A stretch of DNA of 12,086 nt, from the NCBI GenBank assembly GCA_019421525.1, contig JAHZFC010000054.1, forward strand, positions 237 through 12,322. Reading direction: 5' to 3'. Below are positions 1-5,069 of this stretch, one piece after another. This DNA is from Clostridiales bacterium. Its GTDB lineage: Bacteria > Bacillota > Clostridia > Oscillospirales > Oscillospiraceae. Below the pieces are notes generated by a model that worked only from the letters and a program-made list of their open reading frames with translations, was not told the origin of the DNA and searched no databases. How positions within the stretch are numbered: the stretch's first letter is position 1; each line of letters begins with the position of its first letter. The translations under genes were made by a program, and so were the position numbers.

Positions 1-333
1 CCCGAGGAGGGCTCCAACTGGTTCGTGGACGCCATGTGCATCATGAAGGACGCCAAGAATGTGGACGAGGCCCACGAGTGGATCAACTTCATGGCCTCCA
101 CCGACGCCAACCTGCGCAACATGGACTACATCTGGTACGCCTCCCCCAATGAGGAGGCCCTGGAGATGTATCCCGAGTGGTACGAGGAGCAGTACGGCGA
201 GCCCCTGGACATGGAGCTCTATGAGATCATGGCCGCTCCCCAGGAGGTGCTGGACCGCTGCGAGGCCTACCTGGTGCTTCCTCAGGAGACCCGCACCCTG
301 TACAATGACCTGTGGATCCAGCTGGGTGCCTGA
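1..333 (+). CDS. potD: Polyamine ABC transporter substrate-binding protein (PotD-like), 3' part only
   Basis: This is the last 110 codons of a gene that begins before the window. The reading frame is open from base 1 and stops with TGA at 331-333. The visible protein starts PEEGSNWFVDAMCI and continues with KDAKNVDEAHEWINFM. This is the usual C-terminal lobe pattern of PotD/PotF spermidine/putrescine-binding proteins (EG-NWFVD-M-I-K-AKN-E-A--FINFM), followed by a late region with Y-SPN-EA. PotD proteins are extracytoplasmic, usually lipoproteins in Firmicutes, and deliver polyamines to the PotABC importer. The signal peptide and the rest of the operon would lie to the left and cannot be seen. 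The family is fairly secure from the C-terminus; the exact polyamine is not determinable. Confidence 0.8.
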   Translation, partial: PEEGSNWFVDAMCIMKDAKNVDEAHEWINFMASTDANLRNMDYIWYASPNEEALEMYPEWYEEQYGEPLDMELYEIMAAPQEVLDRCEAYLVLPQETRTLYNDLWIQLGA

Positions 334-503
334 GTCGGCGCAAAGTCCACTCTGCTCCGTTTCCGCCAACAGGGCGGCGAAAACTCCGCCCGCTCCCTTG
401 CCCCTTCTCTCCCCACGCAAACCGCTTCGCTGGGTTTGCGCGCGGGGCTCCATGTTTTGTCCGCTGGGGCGCGGACTCTGCAAAACTTTCTGACGAAATG
501 GGC
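334..503. repeat. Structured spacer, candidate dispersed repeat element
   Basis: About 170 bases separate the potD stop from its terminator and contain no convincing gene. They fold into three imperfect hairpins: CCGCC/GGCGG at 363-377; CGCAAACC/GGTTTGCG at 416-440, extended by CCCC/GGGG at 411-414 and 444-447; and GTTTTG/CAAAAC at 454-486 enclosing TCCGC/GCGGA. Several frames are open on both strands, but none has a ribosome site or a recognisable product. A structured block lodged between a stop codon and its terminator resembles a dispersed intergenic repeat. Only one copy is in this window, so repetition is inference. Confidence 0.35.
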
Positions 504-541
504 AGGCCCGTGACCGATATCGGTCACGGGCCTCTTTTTTT
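504..541 (+). terminator. Rho-independent terminator of the potD unit
   Basis: A perfect 30-nt palindrome (504-533, arms AGGCCCGTGACCGAT and ATCGGTCACGGGCCT) runs directly into a T tract at 532-541, broken only by one C. In RNA the central bases would open into a small loop. Position and T tract fit termination of rightward transcription from potD. With no A tract on the left, termination in the other direction is less likely. Confidence 0.85.
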
Positions 542-609
542 CCTGAAAAATATGTGTACCGCACAGGGGCCTCCAGGTCCTTCTCTATCAAAAGGCTCTT
601 GGATCCAGC

Positions 610-638
610 TTGACAGCAGTTTTGTTATGTGGTATATT
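610..638 (+). promoter_or_regulatory. Sigma-A type promoter of the DUF3796/XRE pair
   Basis: A perfect -35 TTGACA (610-615) is followed after exactly 17 bases by a -10 TATATT (633-638). The predicted start site near 645 leaves a leader of about 38 nt before the ATG at 683. The -10 box lies inside the left arm of the inverted repeat described separately, so a protein bound there should block polymerase. Confidence 0.8.
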
Positions 639-668
639 TATCTCACAAAGAGCGAAATATACCACATA
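626..668. promoter_or_regulatory. Inverted-repeat operator over the -10 box
   Basis: The arms TATGTGGTATATTT (626-639) and AAATATACCACATA (655-668) are perfect 14-bp inverted repeats separated by 15 nt, with centres 29 bp apart. The left arm contains the -10 box and most of it lies upstream of the predicted start near 645. The transcript would therefore carry only the right arm, so this is better read as a DNA operator than as an RNA hairpin. The natural candidate ligand is the XRE protein encoded as the second gene of the same unit, which would make the circuit self-repressing. That assignment is inference. Confidence 0.65.
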
Positions 669-682
669 TGGAGGTCTGTAAA

Positions 683-1039
683 ATGAGATCAAAACGCTGG
701 TATGGGCTGATCGGCCTGCTCTCCCTGCTGGGCTTTGTGGGGGTATTCACGCCAGAGCGGTATTTCCTGGGGTTCTTTGCCTTCGCGGTGGACTTTCAGT
801 ATTTCTTCCTCCGTCCGGATGAGATGCAGGAGGGGCAGATCACGCGGGCTGCGGCCCTGGGCTTCTTTTCCGGCATGGGGGTGACGGCCCTGGCGGTGCT
901 GATGATCCTGGCCCTGGGCGGGGAGCGGACGGAAGCCCTCTATATGGGCGCCGGCCTGGGCTGGGGGGTGGCTGTGGCGGTGTACGCCCTGTCCAGCTTC
1001 TGGGCCTCCCTCCGGGAGTGGAGGCACGCCGGGCCATGA
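683..1039 (+). CDS. DUF3796-like small integral membrane protein
   Basis: A 118-residue protein with four probable membrane segments: about residues 7-23 (YGLIGLLSLLGFVGVF), 27-42, 57-77 and 84-104, with a short charged tail. The opening RWYGLIGLLSLLGFVGVFTPERYFLGFFAFAVDFQYFF resembles DUF3796 proteins, small Firmicutes membrane proteins often found next to short XRE regulators. The start at 683 is chosen because GGAGG (670-674) lies 8 nt upstream and the preceding ATG codons fall inside the promoter/operator. The TGA overlaps the ATG of the regulator (ATGA at 1036-1039), so the two are probably translationally coupled. The biochemical role is unknown; it might sense or transmit a membrane state to the regulator, but nothing here proves it. 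Confidence 0.75.
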   Translation: MRSKRWYGLIGLLSLLGFVGVFTPERYFLGFFAFAVDFQYFFLRPDEMQEGQITRAAALGFFSGMGVTALAVLMILALGGERTEALYMGAGLGWGVAVAVYALSSFWASLREWRHAGP

Positions 1040-1230
1040 TCAAAAACAGGATCAAGGAGTACCGGGCCAGATATGACATGAAGCAGGAGGAGCTGGCCCG
1101 GCTGGTGGGCGTCCGCCGGGAGACCATCGGGAATCTGGAAAAAGGAAAATACAACCCCTCCCTGGTCTTGGCGTGGAACATCGCAAAGGTGTTCGGCGTT
1201 GCGATCGAAGAGATCTTTACCGTGGAGTAG
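1036..1230 (+). CDS. Short XRE-family helix-turn-helix transcriptional regulator
   Basis: This 64-residue protein is a single Cro/C1-type helix-turn-helix domain with no other domain. The fold is seen as IKNRIKEYRARYDMKQEELA, then the recognition part GVRRETIGNLEKGKYNPS (about residues 25-42) and LAWNIAKVFGVAIEEIFTVE. This is the typical YozG-like small XRE pattern (QEELA, R-TI--LEKGKY-PSL). The start at 1036 is preferred to an in-frame GTG at 1018: it gives the classic ATGA overlap with the upstream membrane gene and has GGAGG at 1020-1024, 11 nt upstream. It is expected to be a cytoplasmic dimeric repressor, and the inverted repeat over the promoter at 626-668 is the obvious target. Confidence 0.88.
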   Translation: MIKNRIKEYRARYDMKQEELARLVGVRRETIGNLEKGKYNPSLVLAWNIAKVFGVAIEEIFTVE

Positions 1231-1248
1231 CCGCGCCGTCCCATTTCG

Positions 1249-1274
1249 CCTTCAAGGCCCCGGGGGCGTGAAGG
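1249..1274 (+). terminator. Weak hairpin after the XRE gene, possible terminator
   Basis: CCTTCA (1249-1254) pairs with TGAAGG (1269-1274), enclosing a GC-rich inner pairing (GCC/GGC at 1257-1259 and 1265-1267), 18 nt after the XRE stop. Only a poor T-rich tail follows, so termination may be partial. Confidence 0.35.
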
Positions 1275-1323
1275 GTCTGAGTATTTCTGTCCACCGTCCG
1301 GCTGGTAAAGCGGCAGAACAGAC

Positions 1324-1352
1324 TTGCCAAGATACTCCGTTTCGTGTAAACT
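1324..1352 (+). promoter_or_regulatory. Promoter of the thioesterase gene
   Basis: TTGCCA (1324-1329) and TAAACT (1347-1352) are separated by exactly 17 bases, each differing from the sigma-A consensus at one or two positions. The predicted start near 1359 gives a leader of about 26 nt containing AGGAGG (1371-1376). The thioesterase is therefore probably an independent single-gene unit. Confidence 0.6.
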
Positions 1353-1384
1353 GTGCTCAGACTACCACACAGGAGGAGATCACC

Positions 1385-1777
1385 ATGTCCATCACCGTCG
1401 GCCTGAAGGGCCGCTCCGACACCGTCGTCACCGAACACAACACCGCCAACGCCATTGGCTCCGGCCTGGTGCCCGTGTTCGCCACCCCCTATATGATCGC
1501 CCTGATGGAAAATGCCGCCGCCAACTCCCTGCTGCCCTATCTGGCCCAGGACGAGGGCACCGTGGGCACCCATCTCGACGTGGCCCACACCTCCGCCACC
1601 CCCATCGGCATGAAGGTGTGGGCGGAGACCACTGTCACCGCCGTGGAGGGCAAGAAGATCACCTTCGAGGTGGCCGCCTACGACGAGGCCGGTGAGATCG
1701 GCCGGGGCACCCACGAGCGCTTCATCATCAAACCGGAGCGGTTCCTGGCCAAGGCCCAGGGCAAGCTCGGCCGCTGA
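1385..1777 (+). CDS. Hotdog-fold acyl-CoA thioesterase, FlK-like family
   Basis: A 130-residue cytoplasmic protein of the thioesterase family that includes fluoroacetyl-CoA thioesterase FlK. The opening TVVTEHNTANAIGSGLVPVFATP, the middle TVGTHLDVAHTSATPIGMKV and the end VAAYDEAGEIGRGTHERFII are characteristic. Thr34, Glu42 and His68 have the same spacing (8 and 26 residues) as the FlK triad Thr42/Glu50/His76, so it is probably an active hydrolase. The length is normal for a one-domain hotdog protein. The physiological acyl-CoA is unknown; in a gut anaerobe it is more likely a housekeeping or detoxifying short-chain acyl-CoA hydrolase than a fluoroacetate resistance enzyme. The start at 1385 has AGGAGG 8 nt upstream. 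An upstream extension of the same frame runs through the promoter and is rejected. Confidence 0.85.
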   Translation: MSITVGLKGRSDTVVTEHNTANAIGSGLVPVFATPYMIALMENAAANSLLPYLAQDEGTVGTHLDVAHTSATPIGMKVWAETTVTAVEGKKITFEVAAYDEAGEIGRGTHERFIIKPERFLAKAQGKLGR

Positions 1778-1782
1778 ATACC

Positions 1783-1825
1783 AAAGGCCCCTTTCCCGCC
1801 GGCAGTGCGGGAAAGGGGCCTTTTT
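1783..1825 (+). terminator. Terminator between the thioesterase gene and coaX
   Basis: A perfect 17-bp stem (1783-1799 with 1807-1823, loop CGGCAGT) starts 5 nt after the thioesterase stop and ends in a run of five T (1821-1825). The A tract at 1783-1785 gives a short T run on the other strand, so the hairpin probably also ends leftward coaX transcription, whose stop codon abuts it at 1825-1827. Confidence 0.9.
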
Positions 1826-2598
1826 CATATCCGGGTCCGATCATAGATCATCCGCAGGCCGTCCAGGATCAGCTCACCGTCCACCACATCGATGAGAGGG
1901 GTGTGCCCGGCGATGAACCGGGCCAGGCCGCCGGTGGCCACCACCTTGGCGTCCTCCCGGCCCATCTCCGCCTTGGCCTGGCCGATCAGGTACTCCATGG
2001 CGCCCACATAGCCTCCCACCACGCCGGCCTGGATGTGGCCCACAGCTGTGAAGTTGAGGGTCTTTTCCGGCTTGTTCAGCTCCACGTTGGGCAGCATGGC
2101 GGCATTGGCGGTGAGGGCGTCCATGGTCACCCGGAGCCCGGCGGAGATGCACCCGCCCTGGTACACCCCATCCTCCCCCACCGCGTCCACAGTGGTGGCG
2201 GTGCCGAAGTCCAGCACGATCACCGGCTGGCCGTATTTCTCCATGGCCGCCACGCAGGCCACCGACCGGTCCGGCCCCAGCCGCTCATCGGTGACCATGG
2301 GGCCATAGCGCAGGCCGGAATCCACATCCACATCGGCCAGGATGGGCTTGAGGCCCAGGTATTTCACCATGGCGGCGTTGAGGGTGTACATCACCTGGGG
2401 CACCACCGAGGCCACCATCACCGCCTCCAAACGGGTCCGGTCCAGGCCGAACCGCTCAAAATACTGACACACCAACAGGCCGATCTCGTCCGAGGTGGCG
2501 TTGCTCTTGGTCATCATTCGGAAGGAGCCCAGCAGCTCCTCCCCTTCAAAGACTCCGAACTCCGTATTGGTATTGCCCACATCGATCGTCAACAGCAT
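1825..2598 (-). CDS. coaX: Type III pantothenate kinase
   Basis: A 257-residue cytoplasmic enzyme that phosphorylates pantothenate with ATP, the first step of coenzyme A synthesis. CoaX belongs to the ASKHA (acetate/sugar kinase, Hsp70, actin) fold, and its motifs are in the right order: the phosphate-binding DVGNTN at residues 6-11; a GPDR segment (109-112; family GADR) holding the probable catalytic base Asp110; DFGTATT at 130-136; and GGCISAGL at 148-155. Length is typical of the family. The ATG at 2596-2598 is preceded by AAGGAG (2608-2613), which lies over the end of the upstream phosphoesterase gene. The 3-nt gap between the two genes makes co-transcription almost certain. The GPDR in place of GADR is a mild variant and does not suggest loss of function. 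Confidence 0.95.
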   Translation of the reverse strand: MLLTIDVGNTNTEFGVFEGEELLGSFRMMTKSNATSDEIGLLVCQYFERFGLDRTRLEAVMVASVVPQVMYTLNAAMVKYLGLKPILADVDVDSGLRYGPMVTDERLGPDRSVACVAAMEKYGQPVIVLDFGTATTVDAVGEDGVYQGGCISAGLRVTMDALTANAAMLPNVELNKPEKTLNFTAVGHIQAGVVGGYVGAMEYLIGQAKAEMGREDAKVVATGGLARFIAGHTPLIDVVDGELILDGLRMIYDRTRI

Positions 2599-2601
2599 CT
2601 C

Positions 2602-3075
2602 TCACAACTCCTTGATCTCCACGGACAGCTGTCCGTCCTCCGCATGGACCACCGCATAGGTGGCCCGGTTCCCGATCCCCCCGGCGGTGCCGGGGTTGAT
2701 GAGCCACCGCCCGTCGATCTGGAGCTGGGCCACCGGCTCATGGGTGTGCCCATAGCACAGGCAGCCGATGCCCCGCTCCCTGCCCTCCTGGAGCAGCAGC
2801 CCGGGCCCCAGCTTCACCCGGTAGCGGTGGCCGTGGGTGAACAGGAACTTCACGCCCCCCAGCGTCGCCTCCAGCTCGTCCGGGGCGCTGGCCCCCCAGC
2901 CGTCGCAGTTGCCCGACACCGACCACAGGGGCAGGTCCGGACAGGCGGCAGCCAGGGCCTCGGCGTCCCGGCTCACATCGCCCAGGTGGGCCGCGGCGTC
3001 AGGGGCTTCCCGGTCCACCGCCTCCAGCAGGTTGCCCACCCGGCCATGGGAATCGGAGAGGATCAATAGCTTCAT
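2602..3075 (-). CDS. YfcE/MJ0936-type metallophosphoesterase (phosphodiesterase)
   Basis: A 157-residue calcineurin-like phosphoesterase carrying every metal-binding motif of the family: DSH (Asp8, His10), GD (Asp33), GNCD (Asn56), THGH (80-83) and GHTH (109-112). These are followed by the NPGTAGG segment (127-133) typical of the small YfcE/MJ0936 subfamily, which uses two divalent metals to cleave phosphodiesters; the natural substrate is generally not known. It is the first gene of a two-gene unit with coaX. The start is uncertain. ATG at 3075 gives the conserved MKLLILSDSHG beginning, but AAAGGAG (3090-3096) is 14 nt away. A GTG at 3084 is better placed (5 nt), and an ATG at 3087 is too close (2 nt). 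The difference is at most four residues. Confidence 0.88.
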   Translation of the reverse strand: MKLLILSDSHGRVGNLLEAVDREAPDAAAHLGDVSRDAEALAAACPDLPLWSVSGNCDGWGASAPDELEATLGGVKFLFTHGHRYRVKLGPGLLLQEGRERGIGCLCYGHTHEPVAQLQIDGRWLINPGTAGGIGNRATYAVVHAEDGQLSVEIKEL

Positions 3076-3087
3076 AGTGGTCACCAT

Positions 3088-3134
3088 CGCTCCTTTGGGG
3101 CATATACTGTGGTAAACAGACAGGAGGGAGCTAT
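3088..3134. promoter_or_regulatory. Short divergent control region
   Basis: About 47-59 bases separate the divergent starts, so promoters for both directions must overlap each other or the coding ends. A rightward -10-like TATACT is at 3103-3108, but no good -35 box is placed for it. A small inverted repeat CTGT-N5-ACAG (3107-3119) lies beside it. AGGAGGG (3122-3128) serves the rightward gene. No convincing leftward promoter was found, so expression control here is unresolved. Confidence 0.3.
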
Positions 3135-3398
3135 ATGCCCGATCTTCGTAATATGCTGAACAGTGAGCAGGCCGCCAAGCTCATGAAGGACCAGGGCAAG
3201 CTGGACCAGCTGCAAAACGCCCCGGAGACCCAGCGCCTGTTCCAGATGCTGAGCAAAAACGCCGGAGGCGACCTGGAGCAGGCCGCCCAGCAGGCCGCTA
3301 AGGGGGACACCGCCCAGCTGATGGACGCGGTCCGCCGGCTGGCCCGGGACCCGGAGGGCCAGCGCCTGATCGAGCGGCTGCGCCAGTCCCTGGACTAA
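3135..3398 (+). CDS. Small helical protein of unknown function, first of a three-gene locus
   Basis: An 87-residue soluble protein with no signal peptide or membrane segment, rich in Gln, Leu, Ala and charged residues, and probably all-helical. The sequence contains two related pieces, NAPETQRLFQMLSKN (28-42) and RDPEGQRLIERLRQSL (71-86), separated by GGDLEQAAQQAAKGDTAQLM. A similar piece opens the next protein, suggesting a shared short helical repeat. The start is supported by AGGAGGG 6 nt upstream. I recognise it only as a type of uncharacterised clostridial protein and assign no function. A 59-nt gap with a GCCGGG/CCCGGC hairpin (3404-3423), without a T tract, separates it from the next gene. 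Confidence 0.8.
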   Translation: MPDLRNMLNSEQAAKLMKDQGKLDQLQNAPETQRLFQMLSKNAGGDLEQAAQQAAKGDTAQLMDAVRRLARDPEGQRLIERLRQSLD

Positions 3399-3457
3399 AG
3401 CACGCCGGGGCGGGCGTCCCGGCATCTTCATGACCCCACAGAAAGGAGCGGCCAGCC

Positions 3458-3898
3458 ATGAGCGAGCTGGAAGACAAGCTGAACACGATCCTGGGCGACC
3501 CCCAGGCCATGGGGCAGATCATGGCGCTGGCCCAGTCCCTGGGCAGTGGGAAGGACCAGCAGCCGGAAGCGCCGCCACCACCGGACCATAGGGATGAGCC
3601 GCCGCCCTCTGGGCATGGGCAGGCCGCCTCCCCGCCCGACCTGTCCGCCCTGCTGGGCTCTCTGACCGGAGAGGGGGGCGGCGGGCTGGACCCCCGCCTG
3701 CTCACCCTGGGGGCCCGGATCATGAGCGAGTACAACGCCGACGACGGCGGGCGGACCGCCCTGCTCCAGGCGCTGCGCCCCTTCGTGAAGGAGCGGCGCT
3801 ATGCCAAGCTGGACCGGGCCATCCAGATCGCCAAGCTCTCCCGGCTCATCCGGGTGGCCCTGGAGGTCCTGCGGGGAGGTGGACAGGACCATGTATAA
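3458..3898 (+). CDS. Proline-linker protein of unknown function, second of the locus
   Basis: A 146-residue protein in three parts. The N-terminal helix (about 1-29) contains GDPQAMGQIMALAQSLG. A low-complexity linker rich in Pro, Gly, His and Asp follows (about 30-78). The basic, helical C-terminal part (about 79-138) contains LLQALRPFVKERRYAKLDRAIQIAKLSRL. The pattern L-ALRPF---RR-KLD-A--I-K is familiar from uncharacterised small Firmicutes proteins, but no function is known to me. There is no signal peptide or membrane helix. AAAGGAG (3442-3448) sits 9 nt before the ATG. Its last 8 nt overlap the start of the third gene, so the two are probably translated together. Confidence 0.8.
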   Translation: MSELEDKLNTILGDPQAMGQIMALAQSLGSGKDQQPEAPPPPDHRDEPPPSGHGQAASPPDLSALLGSLTGEGGGGLDPRLLTLGARIMSEYNADDGGRTALLQALRPFVKERRYAKLDRAIQIAKLSRLIRVALEVLRGGGQDHV

Positions 3899-4274
3899 CC
3901 GCTATCTGGACCAGATGCCCCACACGGACATCCCCACCCCCCAGGCCGGGGAACAGGGGCAGCGTCCCTCCTCCGGCCGCAGGCCCCAGCAGGCTCAGCG
4001 GCCCCGGCCTCAGACGCCGCCCCCCGGCGGCGGCCACGCCCCCTCTCCCGACCGGGGCGGGAGCCACCTTCTGGATGGCCTGACCGGGGGCGTGGGGGAT
4101 CTGCTGGGGGGCATCCTCAAGAATTTCTCCCTGGACCGGTTCGACACCGGGGATATCCTGCTGGTGCTCATCATCCTCTTCCTGCTGGTGGAGGGGGACG
4201 ATCTGGAGCTGGTCATCACCCTGGGCCTGATGCTGCTGCTGGGGCTGGGGGACGACGGGGAGGATGAGAAGTAG
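3891..4274 (+). CDS. Small protein with disordered N-terminus and hydrophobic acidic tail, third of the locus
   Basis: A 127-residue protein beginning MYNRYLDQMP, then a Pro/Gln/Arg/Gly-rich, probably disordered stretch (about 16-57), a Gly-rich segment LLDGLTGGVGDLLGGIL (60-76) and a C-terminal hydrophobic module. That module has two very hydrophobic stretches, about 89-100 and 105-119, separated by EGDD and capped by the acidic end GDDGEDEK. Each is short for a lone transmembrane helix, so a helical hairpin or membrane-associated oligomer is plausible. Similar tails occur in uncharacterised clostridial proteins; I assign no function. The start at 3891 overlaps the preceding stop by 8 nt, with GGGGAGG at 3873-3879. 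A longer in-frame extension inside the previous gene has no support. Confidence 0.75.
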   Translation: MYNRYLDQMPHTDIPTPQAGEQGQRPSSGRRPQQAQRPRPQTPPPGGGHAPSPDRGGSHLLDGLTGGVGDLLGGILKNFSLDRFDTGDILLVLIILFLLVEGDDLELVITLGLMLLLGLGDDGEDEK

Positions 4275-4277
4275 CTC

Positions 4278-5036
4278 TTATGTCTCAGGCTGGTACAGCA
4301 CCTCTCCGTCCGGCAGGGTGAAGGCCCCATCCCCCCCGGACAGGGGGCTGATCAGCTGGCCGGAGGACACGGCGTACACCACCATGCCGTCCTTCTCCGT
4401 CTCCGCCGCGGTGAGCAGGCCGCTGGACACCGAGATCCAGTACCGTTCCAGATATCCCTGCTCCTCCCGGTACACCTCCACATAGATGCACCGGGTCCCA
4501 TCCTTCTCCTCATAGCCGGCATCCGTGATCTGACTGGGGTCCAGCTCCAGCACGTCCTCATAGGTGGGGATATACTGGAGCAGGTCCTGGCTGCGCCGGT
4601 CGGCGGTGCTCTCCATCACTTGGCTGTCCTCATCGTACCAGTACCACAGCCGCCCATCCCCCACGATGGACCGCTCGGTGACGCCGCTGGCCAGCAGGGT
4701 GTCGCACCGGCTCCACCCGCCGTCCGCCCGGACCTGGGCCGTGATCGTGCCTGAGCCCCCCGTCCAGCTGTACTGGATGGTGATGGTCCGGCTGTAGCTC
4801 TGGTAGCGGCTCATGCTGGCTATGATGCTCTGCACCGTCTCCGCCGTCACCTCCACCGGGATGCCCCCCTGGTCGGAGGCGCTGGGATCGGCGGTGACCT
4901 CCGGCGAGGTCTGGGTGTCCGCCACCACGATCTCCGGGGTGGAGCCGAAAAAGTTCAGCCCAAAGCTGTAGAACACCGCCAGCAGGATGATGCAGGAGAT
5001 GACGATGGCCAGGATGGTCCGCTTTCTCTCTTCCAT
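4278..5036 (-). CDS. Membrane-anchored extracytoplasmic protein of unknown function
   Basis: A 252-residue protein with a basic start (MEERKRT), one hydrophobic segment at about 8-24 and a short spacer with TQTSPEVTADPSASDQ. The outside domain, from about residue 58, alternates aromatic and polar residues: YQSYSRTITIQYSW, RLWYWYDEDSQ, then GTRCIYVEVYREEQGYLERYWISVSSGLL and late VYAVSSGQLISP. The pattern of paired strands with W/Y and a final conversion-like segment resembles LolA/RseB-type lipid-binding or sensor folds, but this is only an impression and no family is claimed. There is no lipobox cysteine, so it is probably an N-terminally anchored membrane protein. It is the last gene of the minus-strand run, 33 nt after wecB, with GGGGGAAG 6 nt before the ATG. 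Confidence 0.78.
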   Translation of the reverse strand: MEERKRTILAIVISCIILLAVFYSFGLNFFGSTPEIVVADTQTSPEVTADPSASDQGGIPVEVTAETVQSIIASMSRYQSYSRTITIQYSWTGGSGTITAQVRADGGWSRCDTLLASGVTERSIVGDGRLWYWYDEDSQVMESTADRRSQDLLQYIPTYEDVLELDPSQITDAGYEEKDGTRCIYVEVYREEQGYLERYWISVSSGLLTAAETEKDGMVVYAVSSGQLISPLSGGDGAFTLPDGEVLYQPET

Positions 5037-5069
5037 CTCCCGCTTCCCCCTTTCGGTGTTTCCGTCTGC

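Noticed and set aside
629..682. Earlier ATG codons for the DUF3796-like gene
   Set aside because: They lie within the promoter/operator, upstream of or at the predicted transcript start, and lack a ribosome site.
1018..1035. Upstream GTG start for the XRE gene
   Set aside because: It adds six residues outside the helix-turn-helix domain. The ATG at 1036 gives the standard ATGA overlap and a ribosome site.
1903..3069. 388-codon open frame on the plus strand
   Set aside because: Shadow of coaX and the phosphoesterase gene, both of which have complete catalytic motifs on the other strand.
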